A stretch of 64,000 nucleotides of DNA from contig NZ_FOZV01000002.1 of the NCBI RefSeq assembly GCF_900116065.1, positions 1-64,000 of the forward strand, given 5' to 3'. The position numbers and the translations under genes were made by a program. Positions 1 to 7,525 of this stretch are shown piece by piece. Source of the stretch: Brevundimonas viscosa. Lineage in GTDB: Bacteria; Pseudomonadota; Alphaproteobacteria; Caulobacterales; Caulobacteraceae. Positions within the stretch are counted from its first letter, which is position 1, and the number at the start of each line of letters is the position of its first letter. The notes beneath the pieces are model-generated. The model made no database searches, had not been told where the DNA came from, and saw only the letters and a program-made list of their open reading frames with translations.

Positions 1-261
1 GAGGCCAACGTCGGCTGGCACTACATCGCGCCGGGCAAGCCCCAGCAGAACGGCTTCAACGAGAGCTTCAACGGCCGTCTACGGGACGAGCTGCTGAACG
101 AAACTCTGTTCCGGTCGCTGCCACACGCCCGCATCGTGCTGGAATCCTGGCGGCGCGACTACAACGAAGCCCGGCCGCACTCCAAGCTCGGCTGGCTGAC
201 GCCAAAGGCCTATGCCGAGGCGCTTGACCGGAAAGATCGGCCGGCCTGCTGCGCTGGTTGA
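1..261 (+). pseudogene. IS3-family transposase (OrfB), C-terminal part, probably frameshifted
   Basis: This is the C-terminal part of a DDE (rve-type) transposase; the 5' part is outside the window. Frame 1 reads [27 protein letters not shown] with the catalytic-domain E (in [14 protein letters not shown]), then the family's [15 protein letters not shown] motif, and stops at 259-261 with the ending RPACCAG. Shifting by one base near 247-256 opens a second frame that continues to a stop at 338-340 and ends in a tail ([17 protein letters not shown]) that looks like a normal C-terminus for this family. I infer a small indel that removed the last 25 or so residues. The catalytic core is intact, so activity is not excluded. 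Confidence 0.6.
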
Positions 262-353
262 TGGCTGCGCAGACCGGCCTCTTGCCAACCCCAACAACCC
301 CAGCTCAGATCAACTACGGACTCTTGTTATGGCTGGATGAGAAACGGGGGTCA
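1..353 (+). mobile_element. 3' end of an IS3-family insertion sequence
   Basis: The window opens inside the transposase of an IS3-family element. The end of the element is placed at about 353, after a G-run followed by TCA, which fits the usual terminal CA of this family. The left end is outside the window, so neither inverted repeat nor target duplication can be verified. The element lies about 105 bp upstream of the fabF start codon. Confidence 0.65.
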
Positions 354-458
354 CGTCAGAAGCAACGCGGTGCTCGGCACCTCCCCCACACCCCCGCCTA
401 GCCCTCCGCCCCCCGCTTCCCTATTCTCCCCGGCGGATTCACCGCAAAGGATCGCCGC

Positions 459-1739
459 ATGCGTCGCGTCGTCGTCACCGGCCTTGGACTGCTGACCCCG
501 CTGGGCTGGGGCGTTGAGCACAGCTGGAAGGGGATCGTGGAGGGCCGGTCGGGGATCAAGCCGATCACCTGTTTCGACACCGAGGGCTACGCCTGCACCA
601 TCGCCGGCGAGGTGCCCCAGGTCGACGGCCGCGGCGGCGGCACGCCCGAGACGCCGGGCGCCTTCGACCCGGAAAAGGTCATGTCGGCCAAGGACCGCAA
701 GCGGGTCGACGACTTCATCGTCTACGCCATCGCCGCCGCCGACGAGGCCCTGGCCGACGCCGGCTGGAAGCCCGAGACGGACGAGGAGAAGGAGCGCACC
801 GGGGTCATGGTCGGCTCCGGCATCGGCGGCCTCGGCCCCATCGCCGCCACGGCGCTGGAGCTGCAGGAGAAGGGCCCGCGCCGGGTCAGCCCCTTCTTCA
901 TCCCCTCGGCCCTGATCAACCTGGCCTCGGGCCAGATCTCGATCCGCCACGGGCTCAAGGGGCCGAACCACTCCGTCGTCACCGCCTGCGCCACCGGCGC
1001 CCACGCCATCGGCGACGCGGCCCGGATGATCGCGCTCGGCGACGCCGAGGTCATGGTGGCCGGCGGGGCCGAGAGCTCGATCGTGCCCATCGGCATCGCC
1101 GGCTTCCTCGCCTGCCGCGCCCTGTGCACCGACTTCAACGACGCGCCCGAGAAGGCCAGCCGGCCCTACGACAAGGACCACGCCGGCTTCGTCATGGGCG
1201 AGGGCGCCGGGATCATGGTGCTGGAGGAGTACGAGCACGCCAGGGCGCGCGGGGCGAAGATCTACGCCGAGGTGATCGGCTACGGCATGAGCGGCGACGC
1301 CTACCACATCACCGCCCCGTCCGAGGACGGGGAGGGCGGCTACCGCGCCATGCAGATGGCCATCAAGCGGGCCGGCATCGACGTGTCGGACATCGACTAC
1401 GTCAACGCCCATGGCACCTCGACCATGGCCGACTGGATCGAGGCGAAGGCGGTCGAACGGCTGATGGGCGACCACGCGCCGAACGTGGCGCTGTCCTCGA
1501 CCAAGTCGATGATCGGCCACCTGCTGGGCGCCGCCGGGGCGGTGGAGGCGATCTTCTGCGTTCTGGCCATCCGCGACCAGCTGGCCCCGCCGACCATCAA
1601 CCTCGACAGTCCGGAGCACGAGACGGCGCTGAAGATGGTCTCGGGCAAGGCCGAGCCGATGGAGATCGACGTGGCCATGTCCAACTCCTTCGGCTTCGGC
1701 GGCACCAACGCCAGCGTCATCTTCCGCAAGGTCGCCTGA
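459..1739 (+). CDS. fabF: 3-oxoacyl-[acyl-carrier-protein] synthase II
   Basis: The 426-residue product is a beta-ketoacyl-ACP synthase II, which condenses malonyl-ACP with growing acyl-ACP in cytosolic fatty acid elongation. The thiolase-fold C-H-H triad is visible: Cys177 in TACATGAH, His318 in NAHGTST and His354 in MIGHLLGAAG, and the C-terminal gate FGFGGTN is present. The ATG at 459 follows an AAAGG at 446-450. In related genomes fabF commonly follows acpP; here the upstream neighbour is an IS element instead, so the original promoter or acpP linkage may be disrupted. The next gene, mltG, starts 1 nt after the stop. Confidence 0.95.
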   Translation: MRRVVVTGLGLLTPLGWGVEHSWKGIVEGRSGIKPITCFDTEGYACTIAGEVPQVDGRGGGTPETPGAFDPEKVMSAKDRKRVDDFIVYAIAAADEALADAGWKPETDEEKERTGVMVGSGIGGLGPIAATALELQEKGPRRVSPFFIPSALINLASGQISIRHGLKGPNHSVVTACATGAHAIGDAARMIALGDAEVMVAGGAESSIVPIGIAGFLACRALCTDFNDAPEKASRPYDKDHAGFVMGEGAGIMVLEEYEHARARGAKIYAEVIGYGMSGDAYHITAPSEDGEGGYRAMQMAIKRAGIDVSDIDYVNAHGTSTMADWIEAKAVERLMGDHAPNVALSSTKSMIGHLLGAAGAVEAIFCVLAIRDQLAPPTINLDSPEHETALKMVSGKAEPMEIDVAMSNSFGFGGTNASVIFRKVA

Positions 1740-1740
1740 C

Positions 1741-2901
1741 GTGCTGCGCCGCTTCGGGGGGAGCGCCGCCGGCGGGCGCAAGGCGGCCATCCTCGCCGCC
1801 ACCGCCACCTTCAGCCTTTTCCTGATCGCCGCCCTGGCCGCGGCGTGGAGCGTCTTCTACGCCCCGGGCCCGGCGGCCCGCGAGGGGGAGGCGACCATCG
1901 TCACCCTGCCCAGCGGGGCCGGGGTCAACGCCATCGCCGCCCAGCTGCGCGCCGCCGGGGTGATCCGCTCGACCGACATGTTCAAGGCCGCCGTGACCCT
2001 GACCGGGGCCGACCGCAGGCTGCGGGCGGGCGAGTACGAGGTGCCGTCGCGGACCTCGCTCAGCGGGGTGGTGAAGCTGCTGGTCGACGGCCGGGTGGTG
2101 CGCCACTTCGTGACCCTGCCCGAGGGTTGGTCCTCGGCCCAGGCCGTCGACATCCTGATGGCCGAGCCGATCCTGACCGGGGAGATCGCCGAGGTCCCCG
2201 AGGAGGGGACCCTGTGGCCCGAGACCTATGAGATCACCCGCGGCGAGAGCCGCGAGTCGGTGCTCGAGCGCATGCAGGTGGCGCACGACCGCAACCTCGC
2301 CCGCCTCTGGGCGCAGCGCGGCCCCAACAGCATCGTCACCTCGCCCGAGGAGGCGGTGATCCTCGCCTCCATCGTCGAGAAGGAGACCGGCGTCGCCGCC
2401 GAGCGGCCGCGCGTCGCCGCCGTCTTCACCAACCGCCTGCGCATGGGCATGCGGCTGGAGAGCGACCCGACCATCGTCTACGGCATCACCCGGGGCCGGC
2501 CGCTGGGCCGCGGCATCCGCCGCTCCGAGCTGGAGCGCCCGACCGAGTGGAACACCTACCAGATCGACGGCCTGCCCCCGACGCCGATCGCCAACCCCGG
2601 CGAGGCCGCCATCGCCGCCGTGCTCAACCCGCCACGCTCCGACGAGCTGTTCTTCGTCGCCGACGGCACGGGCGGCCACGTCTTCGCCCGCAGCTTCGAG
2701 GAGCACCTGCAGAACGTGGCCCGCTGGCGCGAGATCGAGCGGCGCAAGGCCGGCCTGCCCCCCGGCGCCCCGGCCCCCGCTGTCCCCGGGACCGTGCCGG
2801 GCGTGCCCAACGCCGACCCTGACGCCGCGGCCCCGCCCGCCGTGAACGTCCCGCCCGGGGCGAAGGTCGTCACCATCCCGCAACAGGCGCCGGCGCAATG
2901 A
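1741..2901 (+). CDS. mltG: Endolytic murein transglycosylase MltG
   Basis: The 386-residue protein belongs to the YceG/MltG family, which cleaves nascent peptidoglycan strands at the inner membrane. A single membrane segment lies at about residues 17-38. The diagnostic segments EGTLWPETY and SIVEKETG (the acidic residues 213-215 are the likely catalytic site) are present, followed by FTNRLRMGMRLESDPT. After about residue 345 the protein ends in a Pro/Ala-rich tail not needed for the family fold. The start is a GTG at 1741, 1 nt after the fabF stop, so translation is probably coupled. The gene overlaps yicC by 4 nt. Confidence 0.93.
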   Translation: MLRRFGGSAAGGRKAAILAATATFSLFLIAALAAAWSVFYAPGPAAREGEATIVTLPSGAGVNAIAAQLRAAGVIRSTDMFKAAVTLTGADRRLRAGEYEVPSRTSLSGVVKLLVDGRVVRHFVTLPEGWSSAQAVDILMAEPILTGEIAEVPEEGTLWPETYEITRGESRESVLERMQVAHDRNLARLWAQRGPNSIVTSPEEAVILASIVEKETGVAAERPRVAAVFTNRLRMGMRLESDPTIVYGITRGRPLGRGIRRSELERPTEWNTYQIDGLPPTPIANPGEAAIAAVLNPPRSDELFFVADGTGGHVFARSFEEHLQNVARWREIERRKAGLPPGAPAPAVPGTVPGVPNADPDAAAPPAVNVPPGAKVVTIPQQAPAQ

Positions 2902-3782
2902 CGGAGCCCCTTTCCGGCATGACCGGGTTCGGTCGCGCCGACGACGTCCACGGCGACTGGAGCTGGTCGGTCGAGGCCCGCTCGGTCAACGGCCGCGGGC
3001 TGGAGCTGCGCTTCCGGGGCCCGCCCGGCTTCGACAATCTGGAGCGTCTGGCGAAAGCCGCCGCCCAGGGCCGCTTCGCCCGCGGCCAGGTCACCGTCGG
3101 CGTGCAGGCGAAACGCGCCGAGTCCGCCGCCGCCGTCCGCGTCAACGAGCCGGTGCTGGCCCGCTACGCCGACCTCGCCCGCCGGCTGGCCGCCGACGGC
3201 GCCGCCCCGCCCACCGCCGACGGCCTGCTGGCCCTGCGCGGCGTGCTCGAGGCCCCCGAGGACGCCGACGACGCCGAGGCCCGCGCCGCCGTCGAGGCCG
3301 CCATGGCGGCCTCCATCGACCAGGCGCTCGACGCCCTGCAGGCGTCCCGCCGCCGCGAGGGGGCCCAGCTGCGGCCGGTGATCGAGGCCTTCATCGAGCG
3401 CATCGAGGCCCTCGTCGCCCGCGCCGAGGCCGAAGCCGCCGCCCAGGTCGAGGCCGTCCGCGACCGCTTCGCCCGGCGAATGGCCGAGCTCGCCCCCGAC
3501 GCCCCGGGCCTCGACGAGCGCGTCTTCCTCGAGGCCGCCGCCCTCGCCGCCAAGGCCGACGTGCGCGAGGAGCTCGACCGCCTCGTCGCCCACGTCGCCT
3601 CCGCCCGCCAACTGTTGCGCCAGCCCCCCGCCGGGCGGAAACTCGACTTCCTGATGCAGGAATTCATGAGGGAGGCGAACACCCTCTGCTCGAAATCGGC
3701 TACCACCGCGCTCACCGGAATCGGCCTCGATCTCAAGGCCGTGATCGAGCAGCTGCGGGAACAGGTCCAGAATGTCGAATGA
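2898..3782 (+). CDS. YicC family endoribonuclease-like protein
   Basis: The 294-residue protein begins MTGFG after a short lead, as in YicC proteins, and ends with the conserved DUF1732 region (LDFLMQEFMREANTLCSKS, then IEQLREQVQNVE). E. coli YicC is an endoribonuclease linked to small-RNA decay. The central part (residues about 140-230) is Ala/Glu-rich and probably helical. The ATG overlaps the mltG stop in an ATGA, and the 3' end overlaps gmk by 11 nt; a yicC-gmk pairing is common in Proteobacteria. Confidence 0.9.
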   Translation: MTEPLSGMTGFGRADDVHGDWSWSVEARSVNGRGLELRFRGPPGFDNLERLAKAAAQGRFARGQVTVGVQAKRAESAAAVRVNEPVLARYADLARRLAADGAAPPTADGLLALRGVLEAPEDADDAEARAAVEAAMAASIDQALDALQASRRREGAQLRPVIEAFIERIEALVARAEAEAAAQVEAVRDRFARRMAELAPDAPGLDERVFLEAAALAAKADVREELDRLVAHVASARQLLRQPPAGRKLDFLMQEFMREANTLCSKSATTALTGIGLDLKAVIEQLREQVQNVE

Positions 3783-4413
3783 ACGCACGCCGCGCCGCGG
3801 CGTCCTCCTGATCGTCGCCAGCCCGTCCGGCGCGGGCAAGACCAGCCTGTGCCGCCGGCTGATGGCCGATCACGCGGGGCTGGAGCTGTCCATCTCCATG
3901 ACCACCCGGCCGATCCGTCCGGGCGAGGTCGCCGACCGCGACTACCACTTCGTCTCCCACGAGGAGTTCCAGCGCCTCATCGACGAGGACGCCTTCCTCG
4001 AGTGGGCCGACGTGCACGGCAACCGCTATGGCAGCCCCCGCGCCCCCATCGACCGCGCCCTGGCCGAAGGCCGCGACGTGCTGTTCGACATCGACTGGCA
4101 GGGCGCCCGCGACATCGCCGAAAAATGCCCTGACGACGCCGTCCGCGTCTTCATCCTGCCGCCCAGCCTCGAGGAGCTGCGCCGCCGCCTCGTCACACGC
4201 TCGCAGGACGACGACGAGGTCATCGAGCGCCGCATCCAGAACGCGAAGGGCGAGATCGCACACTGCGACATGTTCGACTACGTCTTCGTCAACGACGACT
4301 TCGACCGCTCCTACGCCGAGCTGGCCCACATCTATCACGCCGAACGCTCGAAGCGCCGTCGCAACCTCTGGGTGGCGCACTACCGCGACGCCCTGCTGAA
4401 CGAGGTGGTCTGA
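3772..4413 (+). CDS. gmk: Guanylate kinase
   Basis: The 213-residue enzyme phosphorylates GMP to GDP with ATP. The P-loop SPSGAGKTS lies at residues 17-25 with Lys23, followed by the GMP-binding elements SISMTTRPIRPGE and DYHFVSHEEF, and the lid/Asp region DIDWQGARDI. The length is normal for the family. It is the last gene of the fabF-mltG-yicC-gmk series. The ATG at 3772 overlaps yicC; no better start is visible downstream of it without losing the normal N-terminus. Confidence 0.95.
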   Translation: MSNERTPRRGVLLIVASPSGAGKTSLCRRLMADHAGLELSISMTTRPIRPGEVADRDYHFVSHEEFQRLIDEDAFLEWADVHGNRYGSPRAPIDRALAEGRDVLFDIDWQGARDIAEKCPDDAVRVFILPPSLEELRRRLVTRSQDDDEVIERRIQNAKGEIAHCDMFDYVFVNDDFDRSYAELAHIYHAERSKRRRNLWVAHYRDALLNEVV

Positions 4414-4446
4414 GGAGAAGGGCGGAGGTTCCCCTAACCCGCCCCC

Positions 4447-4474
4447 TTGCGCCGCCCCCCGCGTCTCCTATCTC
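4447..4474 (+). promoter_or_regulatory. Possible promoter of the strong-SD short ORF
   Basis: TTGCGC at 4447-4452 and TATCTC at 4469-4474 with a 16-nt spacer resemble alphaproteobacterial housekeeping promoters. This is a visual match only. Confidence 0.3.
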
Positions 4475-4510
4475 CAAGCTCCTGTTTCAACAGCGAAAGG
4501 AGGTGGTCGA

Positions 4511-4585
4511 ATGTCTCATTGTTTCCAGCCGCGCGCGGCCCGGCCGTCGGACGCGACCTCCCCTCCGGCGGGGGTTTGCGCCTGA
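4511..4585 (+). CDS. 24-codon ORF with an exceptionally strong Shine-Dalgarno
   Basis: The ORF reads MSHCFQPRAARPSDATSPPA plus GVCA and stops at 4583-4585. Its ribosome binding site at 4496-4508 (AAAGGAGGTGGTC) is complementary to almost the whole 16S 3' end, allowing one G-U pair, far stronger than any other site in this window. Bases CTCC (4479-4482) and TTTC (4485-4488) can pair with GAAA (4495-4498) and GGAG (4499-4502), so the site may be masked by a hairpin. A terminator follows at 4614-4647. I recall similar MSH...QPRA...RP short ORFs in intergenic regions of other alphaproteobacteria but cannot verify this. Function unknown; it may be a regulatory leader or small RNA. Confidence 0.5.
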   Translation: MSHCFQPRAARPSDATSPPAGVCA

Positions 4586-4613
4586 ACCGAAGCCGTCAAG
4601 GCTGAACAATGCG

Positions 4614-4647
4614 GGGCCGCTTCCGAAAGGGGGCGGCCCTTCTTGTT
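4614..4647 (+). terminator. Rho-independent terminator after the short ORF
   Basis: GGGCCGC (4614-4620) pairs perfectly with GCGGCCC (4633-4639) across a 12-nt loop and is followed by TTCTTGTT. It ends the short-ORF transcript just before the ars promoter; the T-rich tail overlaps the ars -35 element. Confidence 0.75.
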
Positions 4648-4687
4648 GACAGCGGGCGAATGATTCCATATTCGCGGAAGTATGGAA
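4646..4687 (+). promoter_or_regulatory. ars promoter and ArsR operator
   Basis: A consensus -35 TTGACA lies at 4646-4651. A perfect inverted repeat, TTCCATA (4664-4670) and TATGGAA (4681-4687) with a 10-nt spacer, covers the -10 region (about 4667-4674) and the ArsR start codon at 4682. This is the arrangement expected for autorepression by ArsR. A start of transcription about 7 nt after the -10 falls at about 4680-4682, so the arsR message would be leaderless or nearly so. Confidence 0.7.
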
Positions 4688-5044
4688 ACGCAGTCAGCCA
4701 TCAGCCGCCTGTCCGCTCTCGCCCAGGAGAACCGCCTCGCGGTGTTCAGGCTCCTCGTCCGCGCGGGCCAGGAGGGCGTCGCCGCCGGCGAGATCGCCCG
4801 GACGCTGGCGGTCCCGCCGAACACCCTGTCGGCGCAGCTGACGATCCTCTCCAACGCGGGCCTCGTCCGCAGCCGCCGCGAGGGGCGGTCCATCATCTAC
4901 TTCGCCGACTACGACGGCATGAGCGAGCTGCTCATCTTCCTGATGGAGGACTGCTGCCAGGGCCGGTCGGAAGTCTGCGTCCCGCTCGCCGACGCGGCGA
5001 ACCGGGTCGTCTGCTGCAACCCCACGGAAGGAACCCGTCAATGA
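4682..5044 (+). CDS. arsR: ArsR family arsenic-responsive repressor
   Basis: The 120-residue winged-helix repressor should bind its own operator and release it on As(III) binding. The recognition helix region is PPNTLSAQLTILSNAGLV (about residues 45-62). Three cysteines, Cys91, Cys92 and Cys99, in the C-terminal helix match the CC-x6-C type of As(III) site known from Acidithiobacillus-type ArsR rather than the E. coli DNA-binding-helix type; Cys111 and Cys112 are extra. The start codon lies inside the operator and has no separate ribosome binding site, which supports leaderless translation. It overlaps the next gene in an ATGA. Confidence 0.92.
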   Translation: METQSAISRLSALAQENRLAVFRLLVRAGQEGVAAGEIARTLAVPPNTLSAQLTILSNAGLVRSRREGRSIIYFADYDGMSELLIFLMEDCCQGRSEVCVPLADAANRVVCCNPTEGTRQ

Positions 5045-5508
5045 AACGCCTGCATGTCCACGTCGCGGTCGACGACCTCGCGACCTCGATCGGCTTCTAC
5101 TCGACCCTCTTCGGGGCCGCTCCCGGCGTCGTGAAGGACGATTACGCCAGGTGGATGCTCGACGATCCGCGGGTCAACTTCGCCATTTCCGACCGGGCGC
5201 GGACCGCCAGTGTGGATCACCTCGGCATCCAGGTCGACACGTCCGAGGAACTCCAGGAGCTGGCTGGGCGCCTCAAGGCGGCCGGCGAGACCACCCGGGA
5301 CCAGCAGGCGGCCACGTGCTGCTACGCCCGCTCCGACAAGGCCTGGGTGAATGACCCGTCCGGCCTGCGCTGGGAGACCTTCTTCACCTTCGGCGAAGCG
5401 ACCGCCTATGGCGAGGACGAGCCGGGTGCGGGCGAACGGGTCGCCGCCGCCGCGCCGGCGGCCTCGTGCTGTTCGACGCCCGCGCAACCCGCCGCCGCCT
5501 GCTGCTGA
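5041..5508 (+). CDS. arsI: ArsI-type C-As lyase / CadI family VOC protein
   Basis: The 155-residue protein has one glyoxalase/VOC fold. ArsI enzymes are Fe(II) dioxygenases that break the carbon-arsenic bond of trivalent organoarsenicals such as MAs(III). Visible ligands are an N-terminal His (His5 or His7 in RLHVHV), His60 (VDHLGIQV) and Glu112 (WETF); the thiol pair Cys93-Cys94 (TCCYARSDKAW) is the organoarsenical-binding motif. The C-terminal tail carries four more cysteines (143, 144, 154, 155). The ATG at 5041 overlaps the arsR stop. The longer reading from 4609 is a shadow of arsR. Confidence 0.85.
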   Translation: MKRLHVHVAVDDLATSIGFYSTLFGAAPGVVKDDYARWMLDDPRVNFAISDRARTASVDHLGIQVDTSEELQELAGRLKAAGETTRDQQAATCCYARSDKAWVNDPSGLRWETFFTFGEATAYGEDEPGAGERVAAAAPAASCCSTPAQPAAACC

Positions 5509-5514
5509 ACCGGC

Positions 5515-5637
5515 ATGACCCGCAACGCCCTCTTCCTCTGTACGGGCAATTCGGCCCGGTCGATCCTCGCCGGGGCGATCCTCAACAATGTCGGCGAGGG
5601 CCCCTTCCGGGCCTGGGCCGCGGAATCCGTCCAGTGA
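5515..5637 (+). pseudogene. arsC: Truncated arsenate reductase (LMW phosphatase type)
   Basis: The reading frame MTRNALFLCTGNSARSILAG and on gives 40 residues with the CX5R catalytic loop of low-molecular-weight-phosphatase-type ArsC, and then stops. The family is normally about 130-170 residues; everything after the first beta-alpha unit is missing, including the catalytic Asp. The stop at 5635-5637 overlaps the GTG start of acr3. I infer an internal deletion that fused the 5' end of arsC to acr3, leaving a stump that may now serve translational coupling. It is too short to be annotated by most gene finders. Confidence 0.75.
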
Positions 5638-6665
5638 ACCTGTTCGAACGCTACCTCACCCTCTGGGTCATCCTCTGCATCGGCGCGGGCGTGGGTCTGG
5701 GCTGGCTGTTTCCCGAGGCCTTCGCCGTCCTCGCATCGGCCGAGGTCGCCGAGGTCAACATCCCCGTCGCCGTGCTCGTCTGGGCGATGATCATACCGAT
5801 GCTGATGCGCGTGGACTTCTCCGCCCTGGGCCAGGTCCGGAGCCACTGGCGCGGCATCGGCGTGACCCTGTTCGTGAACTGGGCGGTCAAGCCGTTCTCC
5901 ATGGCCCTGCTGGCCTGGCTGTTCGTCGGCCTGCTGTTCCGGCCCCTGCTGCCCGCCGACCAGATCGAAAGCTACATCGCGGGCCTCATCATCCTCGCGG
6001 CGGCGCCCTGCACAGCCATGGTGTTCGTCTGGAGCCATCTGACCAGGGGCGAACCGCACTTCACCCTCAGCCAGGTGGCCCTCAACGACGCGATCATGAT
6101 CATCGCCTTCGCGCCGATCGTTGGACTGCTGCTGGGGCTGGCGGCCGTGGTGGTGCCCTGGCAGACCCTGCTGCTGTCCGTCGCCCTCTACATCATCGTC
6201 CCGGTGATCCTCGCCCAGGCCGCGCGCCTCGCCCTGCTGCGGGCCTCCGACGGCGCGCTGGAGCGGGCGCTGAAAGGGTTTGGACCGGTGTCTATCGCGG
6301 CCCTGCTGGCGACCCTGGTCCTGCTGTTCGCCTTCCAGGGCGAACAGATCATCGCCCAGCCGCTGGTGATCGGCCTGCTCGCCGTGCCCATCCTGATCCA
6401 GGTCTATTTCAACTCCGGCCTCGCCTACCTGCTCAACCGCGCGGCGGGGGAGGCTCACAACGTCGCGGGTCCCTCCGCCCTGATCGGCGCCAGCAACTTC
6501 TTCGAACTGGCGGTGGCGGCGGCGATCAGCCTGTTCGGCGTCCAAACCGGCGCCGCGCTCGCCACCGTCGTGGGGGTGCTGATCGAGGTTCCCGTGATGC
6601 TGTCGGTGGTCTGGATCGTGAACCGGTCGAAGGGCTGGTACGAAGGGGGCCGATCAGCGGCCTGA
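5634..6665 (+). CDS. acr3: Arsenite efflux transporter Acr3
   Basis: The 343-residue membrane protein is an Acr3 (BASS fold) arsenite carrier that extrudes As(III). About ten membrane segments are visible. The conserved Cys126 in AAAPCTAMVFVWS, essential in Acr3 proteins, and the late IEVPVMLSVVW segment are present. The GTG at 5634 overlaps the stop of the arsC stump; the longer open frame from 5466 runs through arsI and is not the true start. It is the last gene of the ars operon; arsH and arsM are not seen here. Confidence 0.9.
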   Translation: MNLFERYLTLWVILCIGAGVGLGWLFPEAFAVLASAEVAEVNIPVAVLVWAMIIPMLMRVDFSALGQVRSHWRGIGVTLFVNWAVKPFSMALLAWLFVGLLFRPLLPADQIESYIAGLIILAAAPCTAMVFVWSHLTRGEPHFTLSQVALNDAIMIIAFAPIVGLLLGLAAVVVPWQTLLLSVALYIIVPVILAQAARLALLRASDGALERALKGFGPVSIAALLATLVLLFAFQGEQIIAQPLVIGLLAVPILIQVYFNSGLAYLLNRAAGEAHNVAGPSALIGASNFFELAVAAAISLFGVQTGAALATVVGVLIEVPVMLSVVWIVNRSKGWYEGGRSAA

Positions 6666-6692
6666 GCGGGACAGGCCTCGACGGCGTCGACC

Positions 6693-7508
6693 TCACACGG
6701 TCGGCAGCGCCGCCGCCAGCCGCAGGAAGCCGGCCAGGTCCACCGTCTCGGCCCGCGCCTCCGGATCGATCCCGGCGGCTTCGCACAGGGCCGCGCCGCC
6801 CAGCGGCTTCAGGCTCGAGCGCAGCATCTTGCGGCGCTGGCCGAAGGCCGCCGCCGTGACCCGCTCCAGCCGCTTGAGCGTGTCGCGCTCGGGGCGGTCG
6901 GGGCGCGGGACCAGATGCACCACGGCCGAGGCCACCTTGGGCGGCGGGGTGAAGGCGGCGGCGGGCAGGTGCAGCACGATGCGGGCGTCGCAGACCGCCT
7001 GGCTGATCACCGCCAGCCGCCCGTAGGCCTCGTCGCCCGGCGCGGCCACGACGCGTTCGGCCACCTCTTTCTGGAACATCAGGGTCAGGGCGTGCGGCGT
7101 CCACGGCCCGGTCAGCCACTTGATCAGCAGGGCCGTGCCGACGTTGTAGGGCAGGTTGGAGACCAGGTGCGCCGGCCCGTCGACCAGTTCGGCCTCGCGC
7201 ACCTTCAGCGCGTCGCCCTCGACGATCTGCAGCCGCCCGGTCCCGTCGTCCAGCTCGCCCAGCAGGGGGAGGAAGCGCGGATCCTTCTCGACCAGCACCA
7301 CCTTGCCCGCGTCGCTCTCCAGCAGCGCCCGCGTCAGCCCCCCGGGCCCCGGCCCCACCTCGACCACGCTCCGCCCCTCGAACGGCCCCGCCAGCCGCAC
7401 GATCTTCCGCGTCACATTCAGGTCGAGCAGGAAATGCTGCCCGAAGCTCTTCTTCGCCGAGAGGCCGTGGGCGTCCAGCTGTTCACGCAGGGAGGGGAGG
7501 TCGGTCAC
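6693..7508 (-). CDS. rsmA: 16S rRNA (adenine1518/1519-N6) dimethyltransferase
   Basis: The 271-residue KsgA/RsmA enzyme dimethylates two adenines in helix 45 of 16S rRNA. The N-terminal KKSFGQHFLLD motif, SAM motif I VEVGPGPGGLTRALL and the catalytic NLPYNV are intact. No in-frame ATG exists near the expected start, so the GTG at 7508 is chosen (VTDLPSLRE); a GGAGG lies about 20 nt upstream, inside the flanking palindrome block. The long N-terminal open extension to 8135 is repeat and antisense DUF559 sequence. It normally follows pdxA directly; here a 656-nt insert separates them. Confidence 0.93.
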   Translation of the reverse strand: MTDLPSLREQLDAHGLSAKKSFGQHFLLDLNVTRKIVRLAGPFEGRSVVEVGPGPGGLTRALLESDAGKVVLVEKDPRFLPLLGELDDGTGRLQIVEGDALKVREAELVDGPAHLVSNLPYNVGTALLIKWLTGPWTPHALTLMFQKEVAERVVAAPGDEAYGRLAVISQAVCDARIVLHLPAAAFTPPPKVASAVVHLVPRPDRPERDTLKRLERVTAAAFGQRRKMLRSSLKPLGGAALCEAAGIDPEARAETVDLAGFLRLAAALPTV

Positions 7509-7525
7509 CGGGCCGTCATACCCAT

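Noticed and set aside
351..1808. Large minus-strand ORF over fabF
   Set aside because: It is a high-GC antisense shadow; fabF has an intact catalytic triad and RBS.
4609..5040. Extension of the ArsI frame upstream of 5041
   Set aside because: It is a second frame of arsR; ArsI homologues begin at MKRLHVHV.
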